A DNA stretch of 64,000 bases. Source: Trema orientale. Its lineage: Eukaryota; Streptophyta; Magnoliopsida; Rosales; Cannabaceae. A program made the position numbers and the translations under genes. The notes under the pieces were generated by a model. That model searched no databases. It was not told the DNA's origin and saw only the letters and a list, made by a program, of their open reading frames with translations. Within the stretch, counting starts at the first letter, position 1. Each line of letters begins with the position of its first letter. Where the stretch lies: contig JXTC01000348.1 of NCBI GenBank assembly GCA_002914845.1, forward strand, positions 5,396 to 69,395, read 5' to 3'. Below, piece by piece: positions 1-11,290 of the stretch.

Positions 1-1556
1 TTCTTCAATTCATGTAAAGCTGCCAAACTACCAGATGATTTTCTACTGAGTGCATCCGCCACAACATTGGCTTTTCCTGGATGATAACTGATGTCGCAAT
101 CATAGTCTTTTATCAATTCTAGCCAACGTCTTTGTCTCATGTTCAGTTCTTTCTGAGTGAACAAATATTTCAAACTTTTGTGATCAGTAAAAATTTCACA
201 ATGAATACCATATAGATAATGTCGCCAAATCTTTAATGTAAATATTACTGCTGCCAATTCTAAATCATGAGTAGGATAATTGCGCTCATAATCCTTGAGC
301 TGTCTTGAAGCATAAGCAATAACCTTCCCATTTTGCATAAGGACGTATCCCAGACCTTGTTTTGAAGCATCGCTATAAATAACAAACCCCTCTGTACCCA
401 AAGGTATAGTCAGGACTGGTGCTGAAATTAATCTCTGCTTCAATTCTTGAAAACTCTTCTCACACTCATCAGTCCATATAAACTTGTTACTCTTCCTGAT
501 CAATTGTGTAAGTGGCATAGCTATCTTAGAGAATCCCTCAACAAACCTTCTGTAATAACCAGCCAAACCCAGAAAACTTCTGATCTCCGTAACATTGGTA
601 GGTTTAGACCAATTAGTAACTACCTCAACCTTGGCTGGGTCAACAGAAATCCCATCCTGATAAACAACGTGACCAAGGAACGACACTTTTTCTAACCAGA
701 ACTCGCATTTCTTGAATTTAGCATATAGCTCCTTTTCTTTCAATATCTGAAGAATGATTCTCAAATGTTTACTATGCTCCTCTCTAGATAGTGAGTATAC
801 TAAAATGTCATCGATGAATACAATAACAAACTTATCGAGAAATTCCTTAAATATCCTGTTCATCAGGTCCATAAACGCTGCTGGAGCATTGGTCAGACCA
901 AACGGCATCACTAGAAACTCATAATGACCATACCGAGTTCTAAAAGCAGTTTTCGGAATATCTTCTTCTCTGACTCTTAACTGATGGTAACCAGATCTCA
1001 AATCAATCTTCGAAAACACGGAAGCACCCTGTAGTTGATCAAACAAATCATCTATGCGAGGTAGGGGATACTTGTCCTTAATAGTCACTTTGTTAAGTTC
1101 TCTATAGTCAATACACAATCGCATAGTGCCATCTTTCTTTTTCACAAATAACACTGGTGCACCCCAAGGTGAAAAGCTGGGACGTACAAATCCTTTGTCT
1201 AGCAATTCCTGTAGTTGAGTCTTTAACTCTTTCAATTCTGCTAGAGCCATCCTATAGGGTGTCTTAGAAATAGGTGCAGTACCTGGTACCAAATCAATAG
1301 CAGAGTCAATTTCTCTTACAGATGGTAAACCTGGCAATTCCTCTTGAAACACATCCAGAAAGTCTTGCACCATCAGCACATCTTCTGGTCTCAATTTCTG
1401 CTCCACAGATGTATCAACAATACTAGTCAAGTATCCCATACAGCCTTTTTCTAGTAATTTCTGAGCTTTCATAGCTGATATCAAATGATTAACTTAATTC
1501 ACATCAATCTTGTACCAATGAGCGTCACTTGAACATTTCACCGCCAAATTACTTAA
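1..1556 (-). pseudogene. gypsy pol fragment: reverse transcriptase and RNase H
   Basis: The minus strand is open from the methionine codon at 1472-1470 to the window edge, about 490 codons. It encodes a Tekay-like reverse transcriptase and RNase H: the [15 protein letters not shown] entry block, [23 protein letters not shown], the catalytic [20 protein letters not shown], then RNase H with DASKQGLG and [15 protein letters not shown] near the edge. Upstream coding similarity continues to about 1556 but is broken by an in-frame TAA at 1496-1494. The polymerase motif is intact, unlike in the complete gypsy element at 38767-49350. The integrase would lie left of position 1. It is called a pseudogene because gag and protease are missing and the 5' part is fused to LTR sequence. 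Confidence 0.9.
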
Positions 1557-1738
1557 AAATGTTAATAATCATAGTAAATAAAAAGATCAAGTACTCAAAA
1601 TTATACGCACATAATTGCACTAACATGTAAAAAAAAATAATAAAATAAAATAAATAAATAAAATAAAATAATCATGTTATTATTGGCTTTTTAATTATAT
1701 GAGGAATTGGGTGTCACTTGAAAATTTCGGGTATCACA
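1557..1738 (-). repeat. LTR-start fragment of the Tekay-like element
   Basis: AT-rich, with a poly(T/A) tract at 1628-1670. Read on the minus strand it starts with TG at 1738 where the Athila-like integrase ends, and runs straight into pol at about 1556. This looks like the first ~180 bases of an LTR fused to pol by an internal deletion. The candidate target duplication beside it is GTTGC (1739-1743); its partner is outside the window. Confidence 0.55.
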
Positions 1739-3894
1739 GTTGCAACTCTGTGTGTAACTCCATACTTGGCAAGTAAAGCTTCAAAGTACTTGTTGCAGAA
1801 ATGGGAGCCTTCATCACTCATTACTGCCCTTGGTGTGCCATATCGATTGAAGACATTCTTCTTAAGAAAGTTGAGCACCACCTTGGAGTCATTGGTTGGC
1901 AACGCCATGGCTTCAACCTATTTTGAGACAGTCTACCGCCACCAATATGTAAAGATTGCCAAAGGATGGAATGAATGACCCCATGAAGTCAATTCCCTAT
2001 AAATCAATAATTTCAACCTCCAGGATAGTGTTAAGGGGCATTTCATTCCTTCTAGAGATGTTACATGTTCGTTGACATCTATCGCACCTTGAAACAAAGA
2101 AATGGGCATTCTTGAACAATGATGGCCAATAAAATCCCGATTGTAACACCTTGGCAGCGGTTCTTTCTCCTTCAAAATGACTGCTATACTCTGAAGCATG
2201 ACAATGGTGGAGTATGTCTTCAATCTCTTCCTTTCGTATGCACTGCCTAATAACATGGTCAACACATTATTTAAATAAAAAAGGTTCATCCCAGAAGTAG
2301 TACCACAGATCGTGCAAAAACTTCTTCTTTTAGTGATGAGTGAGGTCAGGAAGCATCTGTTTGCACACCAGGTAATTCACATAGTCAGCATACCATGGTA
2401 CATTATTGCCTAGCATAAAGAGCTGCTCATCAGAAAAGATTTCATTAATCAACAACTCGGCATCCTTGTTTTTCTCCCCCTCTAATCTAGAGAGGTTGTT
2501 AGCTACTTGATTCTCTGTTCCTGTTCTGTCTTTAACCTATATATCGAATTCTTGCAGCAAAATAACCCATCGAATCAACCACAGCTTCGTATCCTTCTTG
2601 GCGATAAGATATTTGATTGTTGCATGGTCTATGTATACAATCACTTTTATGCCAATCAAATACGATCTGAATTTGTCAAATACGAACACCACAGCAAATA
2701 GCTCCTTCTTTGTTGTCATGTAATTGGACTGAGCTTTATTGAGAGTTTTGCTAGCATAATATATGGCATGGAGCATCTTATCTTTTCGTTATCCCAGAAC
2801 AACGCCAATGGCATAGTCGCTATCATCACACATCAACTCCAAAAGCAAGGCCCAATCTGGTTCCATAATAATAGCTGCTGTCATATGTTTCAATTTCAAT
2901 ATTTCAAAAGCGTATAGGTAAGCATCATCAAATTTGAATACCTCATCTTTCTCAAGTAGTGTGCACAATGGTTTGGTGATAAATCTTCGATAAAACCTGG
3001 CATGGCAAAGGAAACTTCGATTTACCTTGACATTGACCAGGGGTGGAAGCTTCTCTATGATCTCCAACTTGGCTTTATCAACTTCAACATCTTTTTTGGA
3101 GATCTTGTGACCGAGCACTACTCCCTCTTGCACCATGAAATGGCATTTCTCCCAATTAAGTGCCAAATTTGTGTCTTCAGAACGTTGGAGCACTAACAAC
3201 AGATTATACAAGCACAAACCAAATGAATCACCATAAATTGAAAAATCGTCCATAAATACCTCAAGGAATTTCTCCACTATATCTGTAAAGATAGTCATCA
3301 TACACCTTTGAAAAGTGGCTAGAGCATTGCATAAACCAAAGGGCATCCTCCTGAACGCAAAAGTTCCATAAGGACAAGTGAATGTTGTTAACTCTTGGTC
3401 TTTTGGGACAATGGAAATCTGGTTGTAACTACTGTAGCCATCCAAGAAGCAGTAAAAATCATGACCAGCCAGTCTATCAAGCATTTGATCGATGAATGGT
3501 AGAAGAAAATAGTCTTTTCGAGTGGCTTTGTTCAGCTTTTGGTAATCCATGCATATTCTTCACCCCGTTACTATTCTTGTAGGGATCAATTCATTGTTCT
3601 TGTTGGTGACACCGTTATTCCTCTTTTCTTTGGAATGCATTGAACTGGACTTATCCAAGAGCTATCTGAAATAGGGTAAATGATTCCAACATCTAACCAT
3701 TTGATTATCTCCTTTTTCACCACCTCTTTCATAATGGGTTTTAGCCTTCATTGATACTCAATAGAAGTTTTATGCTCCTCTTCTGACAAGATTTTATATA
3801 TGCAAATGGAAGGGCTAATACCTCTAATATCTGCAATTGTCCACCCCACAGCTGCTTTATATTGTCCTAAAACTTTCAGCAACTTCTCTTCTTG
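1739..3894 (-). pseudogene. Athila/Tat-like pol fragment: RT, RNase H, integrase N-part
   Basis: Decayed minus-strand pol of an Athila-like Ty3/gypsy element, read from 3894 downward. Visible blocks in order: the linker before RT (GISPSICIYKILSEEEHK, then PISDSSWISPVQC), RT from about 3550 with MDYQKLNKATRKDYF, MPFGLCNALATFQRC and the catalytic FMDDFSIYG; RNase H at about 2776-2537 ([21 protein letters not shown]); integrase zinc-binding region at about 2289-1933; and the integrase core start at 1908-1739 (RYGTPRAVMSDEGSHFC). The integrase ends after YGVTHRVAT, where the Tekay-like LTR starts. The frame is broken by several stops and shifts, so no protein is expected. The left junction at 3894/3895 is with an LTR fragment of the same clade. 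Confidence 0.88.
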
Positions 3895-3991
3895 TAAATC
3901 AAAAAACAACAAAACAAGTAACAAGAGCTCAAAGACAAGTAATTCTTAAGCTCAAAAGGATAGTAAAGATAAGTATAAAATACACTTATCA
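3895..3991 (-). repeat. 3' LTR start of Athila-like element, cut at 3895
   Basis: Starts on the minus strand with TGATAAGTATATTTTA and matches 7933-7839 closely for ~95 bases, ending at the shared string TAAATC. Beyond it the sequence becomes Athila-type pol rather than more LTR. Confidence 0.75.
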
Positions 3992-4006
3992 AATACCCCC
4001 GAACTT
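3992..4006 (-). other. polypurine tract of Athila-like element
   Basis: On the minus strand the sequence just before the LTR start reads TTAAGTTCGGGGGTATT. This is the G-rich tract that normally primes plus-strand DNA synthesis in Athila/Tat elements. Confidence 0.7.
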
Positions 4007-5864
4007 AAGCTAAAGCTCATCCTCGAGCTAAAATAACAAAAAAACAAACAGAATTAACTAAAACAACACAAAAGCAAAATTAAGACACATAAACGAAGCT
4101 TTTGAATGAGGTCAACTTGGTCTCAAAACTCTTAAAAGGATAAATAACTCAAAGGAAACTAAAAGCATCACAACAGTTTAGAATTTCAATTCTGCTAGCA
4201 GTTTCGCTTTGTTATCAACTCTTTGTGTGTGTCTCTAATAGTTGTTCATATTTAACCCTTCGTACTCGGCTCGCTTCATGCCGACTTAGGATACACACTA
4301 AGAACTGTCTCAATAAAAGTAAAGTAGTCATCTCATAAGCCCGCTTATCATGTGAATCTCTACTAATATAGAATAATACTCAATCGAAGATTAATAGGTC
4401 TTTAATCGGCTTGTAATGCGAGGCTTGGGTATGGGTGGATAGAATGAGTTAGGCTTATTCACACCATGGATGCCCCTTTTTACTCAATGAATACAATTCT
4501 CACAAGCATACTATATCAATTTCTCCCAAACTTAGTTTCTGACCATTTTTTTTCTCTTTTTTTTCCTTAACAATCTATTAACAATCTACTACCAATCAGT
4601 AGCCAAACTTCTCCTTCAAAAAGATTTCCCATCTTTGTTCTTCAAAAACTGCTCACACTTCACCACAAGTTCATAATTTACTTCCATGCATCTATGGTGT
4701 GAAGTGAGATAATTTGGAAAATTATTTATTAATTAGGAGTTTATAGGGCTAAAAAAATGAAAACGCCAAGGAATTTGGCTCAAAGGGGGTGACTAAGGAT
4801 ATTACAGTTAATGGGTAGGCTTGAAAGGCTCAACGGGTCCAAAATGGCCTACATCATTTCTCTGATTTTTGTGCTACCTAGGATTTCGCCTCGATTGACA
4901 ATAAAACGGGTTCTAAGATGACATGAGACTAAATATTTTTTTAAGCCACAAGCATAAAACTACTCTAAGCAATTCAAGGCTAAATGCTCACAACTATGTG
5001 CAAAATGTATTCAAGAGTTGTTCATAAAGGAAAACCACAAAAGATTAAGCACACAAATAGCTATGATACTAAATGTTTCCAAAGAGTTATTTCACACAAA
5101 CTCATAAAAGCATCATCGACCACTAACCCTTATCAAAAGCTCCCAAACAACATACAATCACATAACTAAACAAAAGGTAAACATATACTAAGAACGAAAG
5201 AAAGACACTTAATAAACTTAAATAAAACAAGGGAAGATAATTTAAAAGTTTAACTAATTAAAATGCTCTCGAAGACAAAGTAGGTAAGTGCTAGAAACTC
5301 CCTCCAAACTTAAAATGTGAATTGTCCGGAATGCATTACACATGAAATAGCAAGGAGGAATGACACTTACCTGAGTGAAGGCCACTCAGTCGGCCTATAA
5401 GGCAAGGTGGTCACCCAGTTGATCACTTTCAGCTCACAGTGATAGTGGCAGTAGTGCCAAACAAAGGTAAGTTTTTTTTTTTTTTTCCTGACCGGCGGCG
5501 CTGCAGCGCCAAAAATGATGCTAGGGCACCAATGCCTGGAAAAAAAGATGCTTTTTTTTTGTCGGGTGGCATCGGGGCACCAAAAAGTGGCGTTGGGGCG
5601 CCACCACCTAAGAAAATTGGCGCTGGGGCACTAAGTCTCTATTTGTGGCACCCCAGAGTGGCGCCGGAGCGCCAAATTGAGCTCGTGGGGCGCCAAAGTG
5701 CCAGCAACATTTTATTTTCTATAGTTAAGTCTCTCCACCACACCTTCATCATTTGTCTTCAAAATAAACACATCACAAGAACTTCAAAACATGCTTCCCT
5801 CTTTATTCACATTCTTGGGTTGCCTCCCAAGTAGCCCTTGTTTAATATCCCTAGCATGACGTAG
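4007..5864 (-). other. 3' non-coding region of the Athila-like element, with GCGCC-rich array
   Basis: No coding sequence is supported here. In this clade an env-like or untranslated region lies between integrase and the polypurine tract; I see no readable env remnant. The notable part is 5450-5700, where GGCGC and GCGCC half-sites recur many times separated by A/T tracts, including two runs of T of eight or more. Confidence 0.6.
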
Positions 5865-6200
5865 CTACTCCTCATGGAGGATTAGGTGAGGAACTGGGAG
5901 ATTTAGCTCGATCGAGCTCTCTCCTAGGTACTCCTTGAACTTTTGAATGTTCAACTTGATTCTTCCAGTTGCACCACATGGAGGCGCATTAGTTTCTTTG
6001 AGTGGCCCTGACCCTCTTGACTTGAGCTTGCCCGGGGAGAGTTTTAGACAAGATAAACCAAGCACACCTCTTGGTCCTAGTTCAAAGTGATTATTACCAT
6101 GCTTCTTCTTCTTTGTCCTCCACTTCCTCGCATCCTTCTTGTAAGGTTTCTAATGGCTTGAGGCGGAGAATGAAGGCTTTATAACTTCCTTTGGAAGATT
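5865..6200 (-). pseudogene. integrase C-terminal remnant (Athila/Tat-like)
   Basis: The minus strand reads LKLSPGKLKSRGSGPLKE near 6040, the conserved tail block of Tat/Athila integrases (normally a P-G-K-L-K-S-R-W-S-G-P-F motif), followed by a short stretch ending at 5865. The stretch 6200-6066 between protease and this remnant has stops. The catalytic core is absent, so the fragment is the downstream lip of an internal deletion. Confidence 0.7.
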
Positions 6201-6204
6201 GGAC

Positions 6205-7560
6205 TTAGAGCAATGTTGTGGAACTTCCTTCAATGCTCTCTTCGACCAAGTCCACTTTGTAACAGTTATTGATGCCATTAGGAGAGTCCAACTCTTTGAA
6301 CATATTGAGGGATATAACTTGGTCCTCTACCCTCATAGTAACATCTCCTTTGTACACATCAATAACTGCCCTTCCAGTTGCTAAGAATGGTCTTCCAAGG
6401 ATAATTGGAAGATTTTCATCTTCCTCCATATCAAGAACAATGAAATCAGCAGGGAAGAACAAATTGTCCACCTTCACAAGGACATTCTCAATGATTCCTC
6501 TTGGATACTTGATAGACCTATCCGCAAATTAGAGCATTAGTGTAGTTGGTCTTGCTTCACCCAAACCAAGTTTTCGAAATACAGAGAATGGCATCAAATT
6601 GACACTAGCTCCCAAATTACATAATGCCTTACCGAAGAAGCGATCGCCAATAGTGCAAGGAATGTTGAAACTTCCCGGATCCTCGAGCTTAGGAGGAAGC
6701 TTATTTTGAAGGATGACACTGCACTCCTCTATGAGAGCAACGGTCTCGTATTCCCCTAATCTCCTTTTCTTGGAAAGGATCTCCTTCATGAATTCAACAT
6801 AGCTCGACATTTGCTCAAGTGCCTCAGCGAAGGGAATGTTGATGTGCAGTTGCTTAAACACTTCCAAGAACTTAGAGAATTGTTGGCCAAGCTTCTTCTT
6901 TTGAAAGCGTTGAGGTGAAGGCAATGGTGGATTGTAAGGACATGATTTTGAAAGTGATGTTAAAGGACTATCAACATTCACCTCGTCGATTGGCTTCTTC
7001 CTATCTTTCACTTTGGTTGGCCCTTTCTCAACAACTTTTTCAGCAATTGGTTTGGATGGTGAAGTAGGCTTCTCAACATTTTTCACTAATTCCTTCCCAC
7101 TTCTCAATGTGATGGCATTACAATGCTCCTTGGCTTTACTTCTTGGATTCACCTCGATATTGCTTGGTAACACTCCTTGAGGCCGATTGGTTATAGCATT
7201 GGCAAGTTGACCAAGTTGTGTCTCCAAGGTTCTTATGGTAGTTGCTTGGTTTTGGAGGTTGGCTTCATTCTTTGTAATAGACTGCATGAGTATCTCCTTC
7301 ATAGATGCTTCTTCTCTTGTGGTGGTGGCTCTTGATTTTGGAATCCTTGATGTTGCATTGATCTTGTGTTTGGATTTTGCCCTTGTTGATTGTGGTTGCT
7401 CCAAGAGAAATTGGGATGGTTTCTCCATCCCGAATTGTAGGAGTTGGAGTAGGGGTTGTTGTGTTAGTGCTGGTTATGGTTCCCCACAAAATTAGCCGAC
7501 TCCATACTCAAAGGGCAATAAGAGCTCAAGTGGTTGTCACCACATTGCTCACAAGCTCCA
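6205..7560 (-). pseudogene. Athila-like gag-protease
   Basis: Two open stretches in one frame, 7428-6529 and 6477-6205, separated by a TAA in a conserved position (…TTLML, stop, FADRSIKYPRG) that is one C-to-T change from a glutamine codon. The first carries the typical Athila gag C-terminus: a coiled region with TIRTLETQLGQLANAI, NAITLRSGKEL, then FLEVFKQLHINIPFAEAL and IPCTIGDRFFGKALC. The protease site reads CNLGASVNLMP (Asn at residue 271 of the first stretch) where the family has a catalytic Asp, so the enzyme would be inactive even without the stop. The second stretch has ILGRPFLATGRAVIDV, the end of the protease domain. The gag N-terminus upstream of 7428 is degraded. Confidence 0.87.
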
Positions 7561-7933
7561 GCTGAGCTTTGCATTGCATGCACCCCACAGAATTGGTACT
7601 ACAACGCGACTTCCTGGTACCGCAGCGCCGACTTACTGGAACTTTTGGCACTGCAGTGCTAACTTGGCACTACAGTGCCTAGTTCTGCCTAGTTTTCTCT
7701 GCTAAATTAGCGCTGCTATACACTGTGAGACGTTGTTTGCCTGTCTTCACTGGCAAATGATTGAAATTGCCTTGGTTTAGCCTCGGTTTTACTTGAAAAG
7801 TCAGAATTCTCCTCTCAATGACTTCTCACCTGAAATATAAATCAAAAAACAACAAAACAAGTAAAAAGAGCTCAAAGACGAGTAATCATAACCTCAAAAG
7901 GATAGTAAAGATAAGTGTAAAATACACTTATCA
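7561..7933 (-). repeat. 5' LTR region of the Athila-like element
   Basis: LTR start at 7933 on the minus strand (TGATAAGTGTATTTTACAC), adjoining copia sequence at 7934-7938. A GCGC-rich patch at about 7595-7690 repeats half-sites of the type GGCACTGCAGTGC and GGTACCGCAGCGCC. Only ~370 bases separate the LTR start from gag, short for this clade, so the LTR and leader are probably internally deleted. Confidence 0.6.
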
Positions 7934-7938
7934 CTAAC

Positions 7939-10478
7939 CTGATTAGCATAAGTTGATTTGTGATCAGAATCTTCATGTTAATTTTAGTCGTGATAAATGT
8001 GTTGTCATGGATGAAAACAAGAATTCTGTTTTAGAAAGATTGAGATCCACTGACAATTGTTATACTTTGACTAATCCACAAACCTGTAATAGTATATTTG
8101 TGAATGAGATTGATTTGTGGCATGAAAAATTGGGACATTTAAATTTTAAAATATTGAAAAGAATTGTCTCTTCAGGTGCTGTTCGAGGATTGCCAATTCT
8201 AGGTTAAAAGTCACTAGGTATATGTGGACCTTGTCAAATTGGGAAATAATTAAAGACTGCACACAAAGTGGTACAACATGTTACAAGATCGAAGGTGCTA
8301 GAGCTACTTCTTATAGATCTGATGGGTCCTATTAAAGTAGAAAGTATTGGAGGTAAGCATAATGTCTTTGTGTGTGTGAATTATTTTTCCAGGTACTCTT
8401 GGGTAGATTTTTTTAAGAAAGAAATCAGACATATTTGATGCTTTTAAAACATTGTGTGTGAAGCTTAAGACTGAGAAAAATTGCAATATTGGTAAGATAG
8501 TGAGAATTCGGAGTGATCATAGTAAAGAATTTGAAAACACTATCTCTATTAATTTTTGTAATGAACATGGTATTTCACATGAATTTTCTGCACCTAAAAC
8601 ACCTCAGCAAATGGTGTAGTAGAGAGAAAAAATAAGACTCTGCAGGGAAAGGGCTCGTGTCATGCTCAATAGTAAGAAGATTGTGGGCTGAAGCAATAAG
8701 CACAATGTATTACACTATTAACCGTGTTTATTTGTGCCCAGGTACAGCAAAAATACCTTATGAGGTTTGGCAAGGTAAGAAACCTAACCTAAGCTATTTT
8801 CATGTTTTTGGGAGTACATATTACATCCTAAATGATCGAAAACATTTGCTAAGTTTGATGCTAAAAGTTCTGTAGGTGTTTTTCTAGGTTATTCAAATAA
8901 TAGTAGAGCTTATTGTGTTTATAACATAAGAACTCAATCTATTATGGAATCTGCTAATGTTGTTGTAGATGATCTTAAAGATTTTGCAGATTTTTCGTAA
9001 GAAGATGAAATTCACAATTTTATTGATGAAGCTGTTGTTGATCCTGGTTTTTATTCATATGTTACAACATAGCCTGGCGCTACTACAAAACTAGACAATC
9101 ATGTTACAACATCAGGATCAAATGTTGTAACATCCACTGGATAGAGAGGTACTTCATCCACTGCACGATCCAATCAAAAAAGATCCATCATCAAGGGTGA
9201 AGAAAAATCATCCTTCTTATATGATTTTAGGTAACCTTGATGATGTGATAGTCACAAGGAGCAGAAATATAAATCTAGTAAAATATAAATCTGGTAAAAT
9301 ATATGTGCCTAAAAATGTTAAGGAAGCCCTGTTAGATGAGTTTTGGGTAAAAGCAATACAAGAGAAATTAGAACAATTCACTAGGAACAATGTGTGGACA
9401 ATTGTACCTAGACCTAGGAATTCGAATGTGATTGGAACCAAATGGATTTATAAGAACAAATCTGATGAATTTGGTAACATAATTAGAAACAAAGCTAGGT
9501 TGGTTGCACAAGGATACACACAAGTTAAGGGTATTGATTTCGATAAAACATTTGCTCCTATTGCTAGATTGGAATGTATTCGCTTACTTCTTGCTATTGT
9601 ATGTCTCATAGGCTTTACTTTATAACAAATGGATGTAAAAAGTACATTTTTAAATGGTATTTTGAATGAGGAGCTTATGGAAAACAACCTAAAGGTTTTG
9701 AAGATCCATATTTGCCTAACCATGTTTTTAAACTCAAAAAGGCATTGTATGGATTGAAACAGGCACCTAGGGCATGGTATGAAAGGTTAACAAATTTGTT
9801 AATTGAAAAAGGCCATAAGAGAGGGGGAGTAGACAAAACTTTGTTCAACAAGCACTTTGATTCTGGTATTATAATTGCTCAAATATATGTTGATGACATT
9901 ATTTTTAGTTCTACATCTGATGTTAAAGTATAGGAATTTATGAACTAGATGAAGAAGGAGTTCGAGATGAGTATGGTAGGTGAACTAACATTTTTTCTAG
10001 GTTTGCAGGTTAAGCGACTTGAAGATGTGATTTTCATATCTCAATCCAAGTATGCCAAAAACCTTGTGAAAAAATTCGATTTGGAATCTGCCAAACACAT
10101 GAATATTCATATAAGTACCAATCTCAAGTTGACTAAAGATGAAGATAGTGTCGATGTTGATCCAACAACTCTATAGGAGCATGATCGGAAGTCTACTGTA
10201 TCTCACAGCTAGTCATCCTTATATTTTCTATAGTGTTAGTGTTTGCGCTAGATATCAATCTAGACCTAAGGAGTCCCATATTCTTGCTATTAAAAGAATC
10301 ATTAGATACGTTAATAGGACTATATTTATCATGGAATTTGGCATTTTAAAGGAAACTAATACTCATCTTATTGGTTATAGTGATGCAGATTGGGCAGGAA
10401 ATGCTAACGACAGAAAAAGTACAACTAGAGGTTGTTTCTACCTTGGAAACAACCTGATTCCATGGCACAACAAAAATT
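7939..10478 (+). pseudogene. SIRE-like Ty1/copia pol remnant: integrase, RT, RNase H
   Basis: Plus-strand copia pol lacking gag and protease, cut on the left by the Athila-like insertion. The order is pre-integrase zinc region (SRDKCVVMDENKNSVLER… LWHEKLGHLN, 7953-8207), integrase core in broken frames (8300-8650), integrase C-part (YYTINRVYLCPGTAKIPYEVW, 8657-8875), RT (9197-9625, with [24 protein letters not shown]), LKKALYGLKQAPRAWYERL and the intact catalytic YVDD (9712-9933), then RNase H ending with DADWAGNANDRKSTTRG (10139-10480). At least five stops or shifts break it. The lineage call (SIRE/Maximus) rests on the pre-integrase and gag-like motifs and is moderate. RNase H ends abruptly at about 10478, before the usual final catalytic segment. 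Confidence 0.88.
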
Positions 10479-10479
10479 A

Positions 10480-10790
10480 GGGTAATTGCATTTTGTCATT
10501 CAAGGAAATATTTTTATTTAACAAAATGTCACAATTGCTACAAAATAATTTTGTTTCCTTTTCTTTTATAAGCTCTTCAACTATTTTTGACAAATTAAGA
10601 ATTTCCTTTTTGAGAGCATTATTCTTGAAAATGAGTTTTTTTATAGTTTTTGTGTAAATCATTAGAGTCACTCAATAAATTTTCATATGATAAATCACAA
10701 TCACTATCATTTTTACTACTAGTATCACTATCATCAAAATATTTAATTTTAGGTTCAAGAGAGCTTACCTAATTTTCTATTGCCATGAAA
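10480..10790 (-). pseudogene. copia gag fragment, inverted
   Basis: The minus strand from about 10790 down resembles the C-terminal half of a SIRE-like gag: a short NMCFMA block, an acidic Ser/Asp-rich segment, then a Lys/Glu/Leu/Asn-rich coiled stretch (LKKEILNLSKIVEELIKEKE) leading to a single CSNC. A frameshift separates the two halves. It is oriented against the adjoining pol, so it is a rearranged or separate insertion rather than the missing gag in place. Confidence 0.5.
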
Positions 10791-10990
10791 CACATGTTGG
10801 TTCTTGAGTATAGAGATAGAGAAAATGCAAACTCAGTTGTTACGAGATTTGACAAACACGATGGTTTGCGTATATCCCCAGCCCCTGGCAACTTACTTTG
10901 AGCTTTCCACTATCAGATCAAGATTGTGGGCTTGACCGAATTTTTTACAAATAGAGTGAATTCTTTTTAGGCTCATCTATGCCTTTACAA

Positions 10991-11290
10991 TAGTCTTGAC
11001 TCCAGCTCTATCACGCCTAACCTCAGATGGTTTTGACTCCAGTGAAAACCTTGCCTACACGGATTGTTTAGACAATTGTGCCAATCTCACCATCTTATGA
11101 GTTATTTAGACTCTGGTGATAACCTCACCTATACTTAGGTTGTTTAGACTCCGATGACAACCTCACCTAATTTGGGTTGTTTAGATTCCGGTGGCAACCT
11201 CATCTATGCACGAATTGTTTATGACTTTGGTGCCAACCTCACTTAAATCGAGTTGTTTATGAATCCGGTACCAACCTCACCTCACACTCA
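10991..11290 (+). repeat. degenerate ~38-bp tandem repeat, about 8 units
   Basis: Units of the form GTTTAGACTCCGGTGACAAC followed by CTCACCTA and a variable tail recur with a 37-38-base period; clear unit starts lie near 11104, 11142, 11179, 11217 and 11255, with weaker units before. The period is not a multiple of three, so it is not a coding repeat. Confidence 0.8.

Larger units (their letters stand above)
1..1738 (-). mobile_element. Tekay-like Ty3/gypsy element, partial, off the left edge
   Basis: Minus-strand chromovirus-type gypsy element whose far end lies outside the window. Its 5' LTR appears to start at 1738 (reading TGTGATACCCG on the minus strand), directly next to the broken integrase of an Athila-like element, so this copy inserted into that element. 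Only about 180 bases of AT-rich LTR-like sequence separate the edge from coding sequence at about 1556; gag and most of the protease are absent. The LTR call rests on the TG start and on the abrupt end of the neighbouring integrase at exactly this point. The other end and the target duplication cannot be seen. Confidence 0.75.
3895..7933 (-). mobile_element. Athila/Tat-like Ty3/gypsy element with large internal deletion
   Basis: The minus-strand order is LTR start at 7933, gag-protease (7560-6205), a short integrase C-terminal remnant (6065-5865), a ~1.9-kb non-coding 3' region, a polypurine tract, and a second LTR start at 3991. The two LTR starts share about 95 near-identical bases (7933-7839 and 3991-3895). 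Reverse transcriptase, RNase H and the integrase core are missing between protease and the integrase tail, so this copy could only move with outside help. It interrupts the plus-strand copia element that resumes at 7939. Confidence 0.8.

Noticed and set aside
1714-1908. Small open frame as an independent gene
   Set aside because: It is the truncated integrase core of the Athila-like element; its last residues come from the adjoining LTR.
10991-11290. CRISPR-like array
   Set aside because: The spacing is a contiguous degenerate tandem repeat without unique spacers, in a plant nuclear sequence.
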